Shown here piece by piece: positions 17,816-26,900 of a DNA stretch of 48,923 nucleotides. Each line of letters starts with the position of its first letter. The first letter of the stretch is position 1. The notes under the pieces were generated by a model. It had not been told where the DNA came from, made no database searches, and saw only the letters and a list, made by a program, of their open reading frames with translations. A program made the translations under genes and the position numbers. The stretch lies in assembly GCA_964612995.1 (NCBI GenBank), contig CAZTGE010000012.1:1-48923 (forward strand), written 5' to 3'. Source of the DNA: SLQH01 sp964612995 (GTDB lineage: Bacteria; Planctomycetota; UBA11346).

Positions 17816-19176
17816 GCTTGCTCCAGGAATTCACTGCAGGGGCGGATGTCCGCATCGTGGATGATCCCGCCGTTGGCGCGCAGGGTCGACTGCAGACGCC
17901 CCACGTCGATCGCGCGGGGCGGCGCGTTCTCGCTCAACGACTGGGCCGCGGCGGTGCCGGCGGCCTCGCCGAGACCGGTACACTGGGTCATCACCCGGGT
18001 CGAACCCAGCGCGACATGGGTCACGCTGATGCAGCGGCCGGCGACCAGCAGGTTGTCCACCCGCTGCGGCACCAGACAGCGGTAGGGGATGTGGTACTTG
18101 AAGCCGGGGCCCGGGCGCCAGGTGCTGCCGGACATGCCGGGGCCATCGAGGCTGTGCACGTCGATGAAGAAACTCCCGTAACAGACGTTGTCCGGGAACC
18201 GGCACTGGGCCATGACCTCCTCTTCGCTGAGCACATACTCGCCCATGATCCGCCGGCTCTCGCGCAGACCCACCGTGTTCGGCGTGCTGATCAGGTAGCA
18301 CTGTTCCATCCCCGGCACGTACTTGCGGTAGACATCAACGCTGAGCCAGGCCTGACGCCGGCCCTCGATGGTCGCACGGGTCAGATCCTCGGCCCGGGTG
18401 CAGTCGATGCCGGTGATGTGGGTGAAATTCACACCGACATGGTGTGGCTGCGATGAATTCCACCACCAGCCCATGATCTGGTTCTGGAACGGCTCCATGT
18501 CGCCGTTGGCCTGGGCCCGCTCCCAGACCGCGCGCATCTTGTAGTCCGTGCGCCAGGCCCGGACCCGTTCCCAGTCGACGCCGCCGATGGTGAACATCAT
18601 GGTCACCGGCTGGCACCTGCCGTCCTCCGGCCGCCCCTGACGCCAGTCGCAACCGGCACGAAAGCCGACGTCGCCATCGCCGGTGCAGTCGATCACGCGG
18701 CGCGCCCGGACCAGCGAGCGCCCGGCCTTGTTCTGGATCACCACCCCGGTGATGGCGCCATCCCTGACCACCGCATCGCAGAAGAAGGTGTGGTAGAGCA
18801 CCGTTACACCGCATTCCCGGGCCATGACATCCAGCAGGCGTTTCATCGCCTCGACGTCGTAGAAGGCGCTGCCGGGATGCAGGTCGCCGTGGCCCTCGCG
18901 GCAGATGCGGGTGTAGAGCTCCCAGGCGATGCCGCCGACCACCTGTTGGGGGCCGACCTCCTCGCTGCCCCAGCTCGAGCCGCGGCACATGTAGCCGTGC
19001 CCGCCGGCGGTGCCGACCCCGCCGAGGCAGTTGTGCTGTTCGATCACCAGCGTGCGCATGCCCTGACGGCCGGCGGCGAAGGCTGCGCCGATGCCGGCGG
19101 GGCCGCCGCCGACCACCACCACGTCGTACTCGCCGCTGACCGGAATCGTGCGTGCTGGTTCGGTGTGTTGCCCCAT
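17812..19176 (-). CDS. FAD-dependent oxidoreductase (FAD_oxidored family), first of pair
   Basis: A 454-residue flavoprotein with a canonical nucleotide fold YDVVVVGGGPAGIGAAFAAG near residues 18-37 and LVIEQHNCLGGVGTAGGHG. RRVIDCTGDGDVGFRAG supplies the second FAD contact, and IPYRCLVPQRVDNLLVAGRC lies near the end. The start ATG is chosen because GGGGGAG lies seven bases before it; another ATG eight codons upstream with GGAG is possible. It heads a two-gene coupled unit and is divergent from the AraC-type regulator, which probably controls it. No signal peptide, so cytosolic. The substrate is unknown. Confidence 0.85.
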   Translation of the reverse strand: MGQHTEPARTIPVSGEYDVVVVGGGPAGIGAAFAAGRQGMRTLVIEQHNCLGGVGTAGGHGYMCRGSSWGSEEVGPQQVVGGIAWELYTRICREGHGDLHPGSAFYDVEAMKRLLDVMARECGVTVLYHTFFCDAVVRDGAITGVVIQNKAGRSLVRARRVIDCTGDGDVGFRAGCDWRQGRPEDGRCQPVTMMFTIGGVDWERVRAWRTDYKMRAVWERAQANGDMEPFQNQIMGWWWNSSQPHHVGVNFTHITGIDCTRAEDLTRATIEGRRQAWLSVDVYRKYVPGMEQCYLISTPNTVGLRESRRIMGEYVLSEEEVMAQCRFPDNVCYGSFFIDVHSLDGPGMSGSTWRPGPGFKYHIPYRCLVPQRVDNLLVAGRCISVTHVALGSTRVMTQCTGLGEAAGTAAAQSLSENAPPRAIDVGRLQSTLRANGGIIHDADIRPCSEFLEQA

Positions 19177-19286
19177 GGAGCGCTCCCCCGTGTCGATCAT
19201 TGAGCTCCGAGCATGCCGGCTCCGACGCACGATGTCTTGTCCGGGCGCGTCGGCTCTTGGAACATATCAGCTGTTCTTGGTCATTC

Positions 19287-19303
19287 TCGTGCCATTATCA
19301 CGA
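19287..19303. promoter_or_regulatory. inverted repeat between oxidoreductase operon and AraC gene
   Basis: TCGTG and CACGA separated by CCATTAT, directly before the regulator ATG in the 129-base divergent spacer. Its place fits an operator for autoregulation or for the divergent operon. It is short and may be chance. Confidence 0.25.
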
Positions 19304-19305
19304 CC

Positions 19306-20091
19306 ATGGCGAATGACGAAGGGACCATCGCCGAGCTCCTCGCCCGCAGCGAACGGGCGCTGGACCTGCGCCTGTGCTTCCACGACCGCTCCATCCCGCG
19401 CGGATTCCCCAAGCGCTGGTGCGAACACGCCGATCCGGCCTGCCTCGCAATCAAGGACGGGCACCAGCGCCAGTGCGCGGCCTGGTGTGGCCTGCACACC
19501 GAGAACACCATGGCCGCAGAGGCGCGACCGCGGATCCAGACCTGTCCCTTCGGCCATACCGAGATCGTCGCCCCCCTGCGCCGGGCCCCGGTTCCGGGCG
19601 TGCTCTACGCCGGACCGGTGTGGACCGGAGCCGGCCCGCCGCCCCGCTCCCGGCTCCGGCGTGAACCACGACCTGGCTTTCTCGCCGACCGCCTGGGGCT
19701 GGTCGCTGCACTGGCGCGCTCGCTCGGCGAGCGTCTCAGCGGCAGCGAATCCGTTCCCGGTGACCGTCGCGATGCGATCCGCGGCTACATCCATCGTCAG
19801 CGCCAGGTGATGCCGCAGGTGGCCGGCCTCGCCATCGAACTGGGGCTCTCGGTCTCACGCACCGGCCATCTGGTGCGCGAGCTCTTCGCCATGCCCTTCG
19901 CCGACCTGGTCCACGCGATCAAGCTGGGCGAGGCGGCGCACTATCTCGCCACCAGCGGCATGCCGATCCTCGCGATCGCGCTGCACTTCGGCTACAGCGA
20001 TCAGAGCCATTTCACCCGCCGCTTCCGCGCCCGCTACGGGCTCACCCCACTGGCCTACCGCCGGCGCCACGCCGGTCGCCAACTGGTCTGA
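19306..20091 (+). CDS. AraC family regulator with PocR-like cysteine-rich sensor domain
   Basis: A 261-residue predicted transcription factor. The N-terminal part resembles the PocR sensory domain: spaced cysteines and histidines in WCEHADPAC, QCAAWCGLHTEN and TCPFGHTE, then YAGPVW. The C-terminal part holds two helix-turn-helix motifs; the second reads ILAIALHFGYSDQSHFTRRF, the standard AraC signature. No ribosome site is seen before the ATG. Placed divergently from the two FAD oxidoreductases and pointing at the beta-galactosidase, it probably controls this carbohydrate locus; the ligand is not known. Confidence 0.85.
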   Translation: MANDEGTIAELLARSERALDLRLCFHDRSIPRGFPKRWCEHADPACLAIKDGHQRQCAAWCGLHTENTMAAEARPRIQTCPFGHTEIVAPLRRAPVPGVLYAGPVWTGAGPPPRSRLRREPRPGFLADRLGLVAALARSLGERLSGSESVPGDRRDAIRGYIHRQRQVMPQVAGLAIELGLSVSRTGHLVRELFAMPFADLVHAIKLGEAAHYLATSGMPILAIALHFGYSDQSHFTRRFRARYGLTPLAYRRRHAGRQLV

Positions 20092-20140
20092 CCCGCGCCA
20101 GCACCTGGCAGGCATCCGGGCCACGCTCCGGTGGAACGCC

Positions 20141-20170
20141 CCGGCGCGCCGCGCATCGTACGTGCGCCGG
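20141..20170. terminator. hairpin between convergent AraC and beta-galactosidase genes
   Basis: CCGGCGC pairs with GCGCCGG across a 16-base loop that is itself partly self-complementary. It lies just before the beta-galactosidase stop codon in the 80-base convergent gap and could serve both directions, but there is no T tract on either side. Confidence 0.3.
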
Positions 20171-20171
20171 C

Positions 20172-23100
20172 TCAGCGACCGCCGAGCGCCTCGGCCGGGT
20201 CCTCACGCCGGGGATCGAACGGGCGCAGGACCAGATGCTGAACGTGCCGTGCGGTCGCGATGCGATACTGCGGCAGGGTATCCGGGCCACACGAACGGGT
20301 GCCCAGGCCACGGTGCACGCTGTCGATGGTCAAGAAGCAGGCCTGAGCCCGCTGCACCTCATGGATGTGGGTCGCGGCGTAGAGGTCCGCAGCGCTGCAG
20401 TCCAGCGCGCTGAAGGCGAAGGTCTCCGTGCTGCCGACCACCAGCCCCTGATCCGCGCTGGCGAGCGCGCACCAGTACACCCCGCAGTGCAGACCGCATT
20501 CCTGCGGCAGGACGTAGGGCACGTACTGCCCGCCGAGGGTGCTGCGATGCCGGGCCAGCAGCCCCGCGGCACAGCGGTCGGGGTAGGTCTCGTGCGGACC
20601 GAGGCCGTACCATTCCAGCTCCTCGCAGCCAGGCGGCAGCATCAACTCGAGGCCCACCCGTGGTACGTCGCGCACTCCGGGCTCGAGAGTGGTGGTCGTC
20701 TCCAGGTGGACCGCGCCGCTGGCGTCGATCCACCAGCGTTGCCGATGTCGGGCCAGGCGCACCACCATGCCCTCAGCCGTCTCGCCGCTGAGCAGACACT
20801 GACAGGTGACCTGGGGACCGTCAGCGCCGCGATGCAGGCGCGCCGACGACCAGTCCCGATGCTGCCGCGGAAGACCGAGGCGGCGCCAGGCCCCCAGCGG
20901 CTTGTCCTCCTGCCCGGTCCAGCTCTTGACGCCGTCGTTGTCGGTCGCCGCCCGCCACAACGTCGGCCGCGGCCCACCGACGACCAGGGCGCCGCCGACA
21001 CCCTCCAGCCCGCAGCAGGTCCCGGCCTGGCGATCGAAGCGCAGGCGGGTCGCGCCGACTGTGAGGCTCAGCTCCGGTCCTCCGCGTTGCGCGCTGCCTG
21101 CGGCAGGGCGGACGACCGCAGCCGGCGGCTGCGACTGCAGCTCCACCTGCTCGCGCGCGAGCACATGACCACGCGGGGCCCAGGCGGTGGCCGTGCGCAG
21201 CAGGCAGGCGATCTCCAACCGCCGGTCACCCGGACCGCTGAGCGCGTCGCCCAGCTTGAGGTCCACCGTCTGCTCGGCCCCTGGTCCGGTGCGCAGCCGC
21301 GGCAGACGACCGCGGCGCACACAGGCACCGTCGACCAGCAAGGACCAGTGCACCACGAGGTGTCCGAGGTCGGCGAAGTCCAGCCGGTTGTGCACCACGA
21401 TCGAGCCCGGCGCGGCTCCCGCGCGCACCGCCACCGGCCGTTGACACCAGGCCACCTCGGCCATCGCCGGATGCGGCACCCGGTCCGGTCCCAGCAGGCC
21501 GTTGATGCAGAAATTGGCATCGTGGATGGTTTCGCCGAAATCACCGCCATAGGCCCACCAGGCGCGGCCCGCTTCGTCGTGGCGCAGCAGACCCTGGTCG
21601 ATCCAGTCCCAGATGAAGCCCCCCTGCAGGCCCGGCTGCGCGAGGAAGGCATCCCAGTACTCGTGCAGGCAGCCGTTGGAATTGCCCATGGCATGGGAGT
21701 ACTCGCACAGGATCACCGGCCGCGCTTCTGCATCCGGCTGCGCGGCCCACTCGCACAGGACGTGGACCGGAGCGTACATCGGCGCGATCACATCCGAGGA
21801 CAACGCCCCCGCGCCGGGCTGTTTGCGCGAGCGTGGCGGCCAATCGAGCGAAGCGCTCCAGCGGCCGGTGGTCGCCTCGCAGTAGTGGACCGCCCGCGAG
21901 GGGTCGCGGCCGCGGACGTAACCGGCGGCGGTGTCGTGGTTGAAGCCGTAGCCGGACTCGTTGCCCAACGACCACATGACGATGCTCGGATGGTTCTTGT
22001 CGCGCTCGACCATGCGCGCCACCCGGTCGAGGAAGGCAACCGTCCAGTCGGGGTCCCTGGCCAAGCGATCACCGGGCTGGTAGGCGTGGCACTCGACGTT
22101 GGCTTCGTCGATGACGTACAGGCCGTACTCATCGCAGAGATCGTAGAAATACGGATCGTTGGGATAATGGGCGGTGCGCACCGCGTTGAAGTTGTGCTGC
22201 TTCATCAGCTCGACGTCGCGCCGCATGTCGGCGCGCGATACCGTCTTGCCGTGCTCCTGGTGGTGATCGTGCCGGTTGACCCCCTTGAACAGCACCTGCC
22301 GGCCGTTGATCCGCAGCTCGCGATAGGCGAGGTCGATGGTGCGGAAACCGGTGCGCACCGCGGTGCTCTCGACCACCGCGCCGTCCGGGTCGCACAGGCT
22401 CACGACCACCGTGTAGAGGTGCGGCGTCTCGGCCGTCCACGGCTGCACCCGCGGCAGCTCGGCCTGGAGTTCGACCTCCCGCTGGTGGTGCTCTTCCCAC
22501 AGCATCGGTGGCACCGACGCGCACAGCGGTTGGCGCAGGCGATCGCGGCCGGCGGCATCGAGCAGCCGTACCCGCACCGACCAGCCCGTGGGCCAGGTGC
22601 GCATCGCTCCGAGGCGTATCTGCACCGAGAGCCGGCCGCGGCGCAGATCCTCATCGAGTTGACCCCGGGCGAACACGTCCTCGAGATGCATCGCGGCGGT
22701 GCTGTAGAGATAGACCTCGCGGTGGATTCCGGCCATCCACCAGTGGTCCTGGTCCTCGAGGTAGCTGCCGTCCGACCAGCGGATCACCTGGATCGCCAGC
22801 TGATTGCGCCCCCGCAGCAGCCAGGGGGTGAGGTCGAACTCGCTCGGCAGGCGCGAGTCCTTGGCCATGCCCACGGTGTGGCCGTTGAGATGGACGCTGT
22901 AGCAGCTCTCCACGCCGCCAAGATGCAGCACCACCCGGCGAGAGCGCCAACTGGTCGGCAGGTCGAATGCGGTGCGATAGACCCCGGTGGGATTGTCGTC
23001 CGGTACCTCCGGCGGCTGATAACCGGCCCACGGCATGGCAATATTGGTATAGATGGGCTTGTCATGGCCCTGACAGGTCCAGCAGCCGGGCACCGTGATC

Positions 23101-23357
23101 GCGTCCCACCGGCTGTCGTCGCTCTCGGCCGCGAGAGAGCGCGCCGGCACGCGCTCGGGCCGGGGATGGATCCGGAAGCGCCAGGTGCCGTCGAGCGGCA
23201 TCCAGAACGGACTGCGCTCGCGATCACGCGTGATCGCCTGGGATTCATCGGCAAAAGGCACGCAGGTGGCGCGCGCCGGCAACCGGTTGATGCCTGGACA
23301 GGCCGGATCGACCCAGAAGCGTTCGGGCAGGGTGATACGGGGCACGACGGCTGACAT
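20172..23357 (-). CDS. lacZ: beta-galactosidase, glycoside hydrolase family 2, LacZ-type
   Basis: A 1061-residue cytosolic glycosidase of full LacZ length. Domains in order: jelly-roll sugar-binding domain (to about 215), Ig-like domain (about 220-335), TIM barrel (about 336-625) with acid/base Glu467 in SLGNESGYG and nucleophile Glu552 in ILCEYSHAMGNS, a second Ig-like domain, and a C-terminal small-chain domain with TDNDGVKSW and ELEWYGLGPHETY. These features mark true LacZ-type enzymes rather than short GH2 members. Start ATG follows GGAG with good spacing. No signal peptide. It neighbours an AraC regulator and FAD oxidoreductases, so its natural substrate may be a more complex beta-galactoside than lactose. 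Confidence 0.93.
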   Translation of the reverse strand: MSAVVPRITLPERFWVDPACPGINRLPARATCVPFADESQAITRDRERSPFWMPLDGTWRFRIHPRPERVPARSLAAESDDSRWDAITVPGCWTCQGHDKPIYTNIAMPWAGYQPPEVPDDNPTGVYRTAFDLPTSWRSRRVVLHLGGVESCYSVHLNGHTVGMAKDSRLPSEFDLTPWLLRGRNQLAIQVIRWSDGSYLEDQDHWWMAGIHREVYLYSTAAMHLEDVFARGQLDEDLRRGRLSVQIRLGAMRTWPTGWSVRVRLLDAAGRDRLRQPLCASVPPMLWEEHHQREVELQAELPRVQPWTAETPHLYTVVVSLCDPDGAVVESTAVRTGFRTIDLAYRELRINGRQVLFKGVNRHDHHQEHGKTVSRADMRRDVELMKQHNFNAVRTAHYPNDPYFYDLCDEYGLYVIDEANVECHAYQPGDRLARDPDWTVAFLDRVARMVERDKNHPSIVMWSLGNESGYGFNHDTAAGYVRGRDPSRAVHYCEATTGRWSASLDWPPRSRKQPGAGALSSDVIAPMYAPVHVLCEWAAQPDAEARPVILCEYSHAMGNSNGCLHEYWDAFLAQPGLQGGFIWDWIDQGLLRHDEAGRAWWAYGGDFGETIHDANFCINGLLGPDRVPHPAMAEVAWCQRPVAVRAGAAPGSIVVHNRLDFADLGHLVVHWSLLVDGACVRRGRLPRLRTGPGAEQTVDLKLGDALSGPGDRRLEIACLLRTATAWAPRGHVLAREQVELQSQPPAAVVRPAAGSAQRGGPELSLTVGATRLRFDRQAGTCCGLEGVGGALVVGGPRPTLWRAATDNDGVKSWTGQEDKPLGAWRRLGLPRQHRDWSSARLHRGADGPQVTCQCLLSGETAEGMVVRLARHRQRWWIDASGAVHLETTTTLEPGVRDVPRVGLELMLPPGCEELEWYGLGPHETYPDRCAAGLLARHRSTLGGQYVPYVLPQECGLHCGVYWCALASADQGLVVGSTETFAFSALDCSAADLYAATHIHEVQRAQACFLTIDSVHRGLGTRSCGPDTLPQYRIATARHVQHLVLRPFDPRREDPAEALGGR

Positions 23358-23407
23358 GGTGGCTCCTGTGACGGCGACGGCGGCAGACTAGCGGCGGGCC
23401 GCTCGCT

Positions 23408-23426
23408 TGCCAATGGCACCACTGGT
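23408..23426. promoter_or_regulatory. paired palindromes upstream of beta-galactosidase gene
   Basis: TGCCAATGGCA (an 11-base perfect palindrome about A) and ACCACTGGT (9-base) share one base and lie about 50 bases before the beta-galactosidase ATG. The spacing and symmetry fit a repressor operator. No protein can be assigned. Confidence 0.3.
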
Positions 23427-23467
23427 CGGAGTGATGTGTTTTCTGGTACGCCGCGGAGCCAGCCCCG

Positions 23468-23726
23468 ATGCCCGGATTCCCCACCACCGTGATGCCCACG
23501 CACAGCGATTCGGTCTATCGGTCGCTGCAGGGATCGGCGATGGGCCGGATCGGCGCCGGCTTCCTGTGCAAGCCACAGGTGACAGGGACCGAGTACCGCG
23601 ACTACCACGCACCGACCTACTCGCTGGTCGCCGCTCGAGGATGGTGGCGCCGGCAGCCAGACGATGGAAGGTCTGCACCCGGAGATCGACCACACCATCG
23701 TCACCGCGCCGGGCAACGAGGGCTGA
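23468..23726 (+). pseudogene. possible decayed AraC-type regulator N-terminus
   Basis: The first frame reads about 54 residues that look like the sensor start of planctomycete/lentisphaeral AraC regulators: SDSVYRSLQGSAMGRIGAGF then EYRDYHAPTYSLV. After that the sense degrades to an arginine/proline-rich string, while the +1 frame gives a sensible short tail (HPEIDHTIVTAPGNEG, then TGA). This suggests a frameshift or internal deletion; no helix-turn-helix part remains. A regulator gene is expected beside a glycosidase gene. The match is by eye and weak, and the tail is not typical of AraC proteins. The 631-base gap 23358-23988 holds this, the paired palindromes before it and the hairpins after it. 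Confidence 0.3.
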
Positions 23727-23752
23727 TGATCGGCCCCTGTATCGTCAAGGCG

Positions 23753-23895
23753 CGTCGCTCCGCAGCGACGGCGCGCCCTGACCCGCCTCGCCAGCGGCCG
23801 GCCCGCTGGCGAGGCGGCTGCTGATGCCTGCATCGGCGCTGCGATGATGATGATGATGCGGCCTCGTGAACGCCGGGTGTATGAGGCACCCGGCG
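23753..23895. repeat. cluster of three perfect hairpins
   Basis: Hairpin 1 pairs CGTCGCT with AGCGACG (23753-23770). Hairpin 2 is a 15-bp perfect stem, CCGCCTCGCCAGCGG with its complement, loop CCGGC (23783-23817). Hairpin 3 pairs CGCCGGGTG with CACCCGGCG (23871-23895). None has a T tract. A short ATG/GAT repeat lies between 2 and 3. They precede the subtilase gene by about 95 bases. Confidence 0.6.
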
Positions 23896-23988
23896 CTCAC
23901 TGTTGGATGGGCTGACAGAAACTGCCCCCAGAGGGGATTCATGCGCAAGTCGTATGGCGTCTCGCCTCGCGCAACCTCTGGAGGAATC

Positions 23989-26900
23989 ATGCCCAACCGT
24001 CATCCGCAACGTCGGCGCCTGTCTGTGGCCGCCGTGTTCGTCATCGCCCTTGCCGGCACCGTGCTGGCTATAGGACGATGGTCGAGCCACCAACCTGCCG
24101 CGCCCACTGCATCCGATCGGGATGCGGCCGCGTCTGCCGCGCAGACCCCCGCGGCGAGGTCCCGCCCGGATATCACCGCTGCCGACGTGCCCGAAGCGCC
24201 GAACGAAGCGGTTCCACCGGCAGACGACACAGCTGGCAGCGCACCAATGGCGAGTCCTGAACTGCGTGAATGGTTGCCCGGGGCGGTGGTCCAATCGTGC
24301 CGACACGAAGCGGCAGCCGATGAGGCCCGGGGCGCCGCCGACGACGACGAGACGGTAATGGTCGAGACGGCCGTGGTGCAGCTGTCGGGCCAGGAGCGCC
24401 CGGTAGCCGTACGCCAGGTGCTCGCGGGCTCGCCCGAGGCTCGGCGCGTGCTGCGGCGCGATGCCTTCATCGCCGACCGGGTCCTGGTCAAGCTGCGGCG
24501 TCCCGAGGCGGTCGCTGATCTGCGACGTCTGGCGCAGGAGCACGACGCGACCATCGAGCGCCGTGTCGGTCGCCTGGGTGGCGATCTCTACACGGTGCGT
24601 CTGGCCCGACGCGGCCACGCCGCCGTCGAACAGGCGGTCGAACACTTCAGCAAGGCCGCGGCCGACCTGGCCTACGCCGAACCGGACCATCTCTACTTCG
24701 CCGTCGGCGACGGGATCGCCCCCGCGGCGACGACACCCGATGACCCCGACCTGAGCGAATGCTGGGGCCTGCACAATACCGGGCAGACCGACGGCACCGA
24801 GGATGCCGATATCGACGCCCCGGAGGCCTGGGATATAGCCACCGGCAGCCATGATGTTGTCGTCGCGGTGATCGACACCGGTATCGATTACAACCATCCG
24901 GATCTGGAGGCCAACATGTGGACCAACCCGGATGAGATCCCCGGAAACGGCATCGACGACGACAACAATGGCTACGTCGATGACGTCTACGGCTGGGATT
25001 TCGCGAACAACGACAGCGACCCGATGGACGACCACCTGCATGGCACCCACTGTGCCGGTACCATCGGCGCGGTGGGCGACGACGGCTACGGGATCAGTGG
25101 CGTGTGCTGGTCGGTGAAACTGATGGCATTGCGGTTCCTCGGCGGGGACGGCTCGGGCACCGCTTCGGGCGCGGTGAGCGCCATCGAGTATGCGATCGAG
25201 AACGGCGCACACGTGACGAGCAACTCCTGGGGCGGCGGCGCCGCCTCGCAGGCGCTCGAGGATGCGATCAGTGCGGCCAATGCCGCCGATGTGGCTTTCG
25301 TCGCCGCGGCTGGCAACAGCGGCAACGACAACGACGATACGCCCCACTATCCATCCAGCTACGATATCGATAACGTGATCGCCGTGGCGGCCAGCGACCA
25401 CGATGACGCCGCGGCCTCGTTCAGCTGCTACGGCGCCGAGAGCGTTGACCTGTTCGCGCCGGGCGTCGCCGTCTACAGCACCTTCCCGACCTATATGACC
25501 GATGCCATGACCCAGCGCGGCGACGACACCCATTACGGGAGCATCAGCGGCACTTCGATGGCCACGCCGCATGTGGCGGGGGCTGCGGCGCTTCTTCAAA
25601 GCGTCACCGGCAGGTTGTCGCCTGCTACCGTGCGGACCATCTTGTTGGAGAGCGTCGACCACATCGACGCCTTCGAGGGGCTGGTGGTCAGCGAGGGCCG
25701 GCTGAATATCGCGACCATGATGGGGCAGGTGTCCGACTCCTGGCTGGTGATCCCCACCAGACCCACCTGGAACGACGGCCCGGAAGCCCCCGCGGTGGGC
25801 AACGGCAACGGTTTCGCCGAAGCGGGCGAGACCCTGGACCTTTCCATCGAGGTGGCCAATATCGGTATAGGGGATACGCTCGAATCGGCAGAGCTGCGCC
25901 TGACCTCCAACGATTCCTACGTCACCATTCACGGCGACACGGTAGAGCTCGGGACCGTGGCCGGTCTCGAGCGCCGCATGATCGACAGCTTCTCGCTGGC
26001 GATCGCCGCGGATACCCCGGCCGGACATGAGGTCACCTGCCGCTTGCGGCTGCGTGAGGGCGGCGCCACCGTCGATAGCCTGGATTTCAAGATCGTCGTG
26101 TATGCCATCGGGACCGTCAGTGGGTATGTGCGTGACAACCAGGGAGACGGCGTCAGCGGGGTCCGCATCCTGACCACCGCGACAGGAGACGTCCAGTTCT
26201 CCACCTATACCGACGGCGACGGTCACTACGTGGTGCCGGCGCTCGAGGGGCACCAGATGGAGATCAAGGCCGTGAAACGATCGTGGTTCCCCGATGCCGC
26301 CCGGTTCACGGCGCCTTGCGATCCGATAGATCTCACGGTGTATCCGGTCGACATCCGTATCATCGAAACGGGGATGCCATTCGGCATCGATCGTTTCGGC
26401 CACGTCGGCTACGAAGCGGCCAATCCCGCGCAGAAGGGTTTCGCTCTGCAATCTGTGCGCGAAACCTGCGAGGGCGACCGTCTGGTGCCCGTCCCGTCGG
26501 CGGGCGCTTTCAACGTCCTCGCCAACGACCTTCTGGGCGTCTTGGCTTTCATCAATCCGGAGAAAGATATCTGGCGCGACGGGCTGATGCACAAGGTGGC
26601 GGACAATTCGCTGCGAGCCTACGGCTTCACCAACGACGAGGTTGCGTATGGCCTCGCTTATAGGGATGACAACAAGAGCTACCCGTGCCGGTGGGATCAA
26701 GTGAATGGACAACAGTGGCTCAGCGAGTACGAGGGGGCGATCTACGCCATCGACGATACCGGCCGCTATTACGGCACCGTGCGCCCCGATAATCACATCA
26801 AACCGTGGATCGGCAGTGAAAGCGGCGATGAACTGCTCGAGTTGCCCGAGCCCGAGTTCGCCGATGCCGGGGCGATCTGGGGCGCGTCGAGCGACGGCAC

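Noticed and set aside
20235..23354. A 1039-codon plus frame over the beta-galactosidase.
   Set aside because: Antisense shadow of a complete LacZ-type protein.
23845..23858. Short GAT/ATG tandem repeat as a phase-variable tract.
   Set aside because: Only about five units, outside any reading frame and not at promoter spacing.
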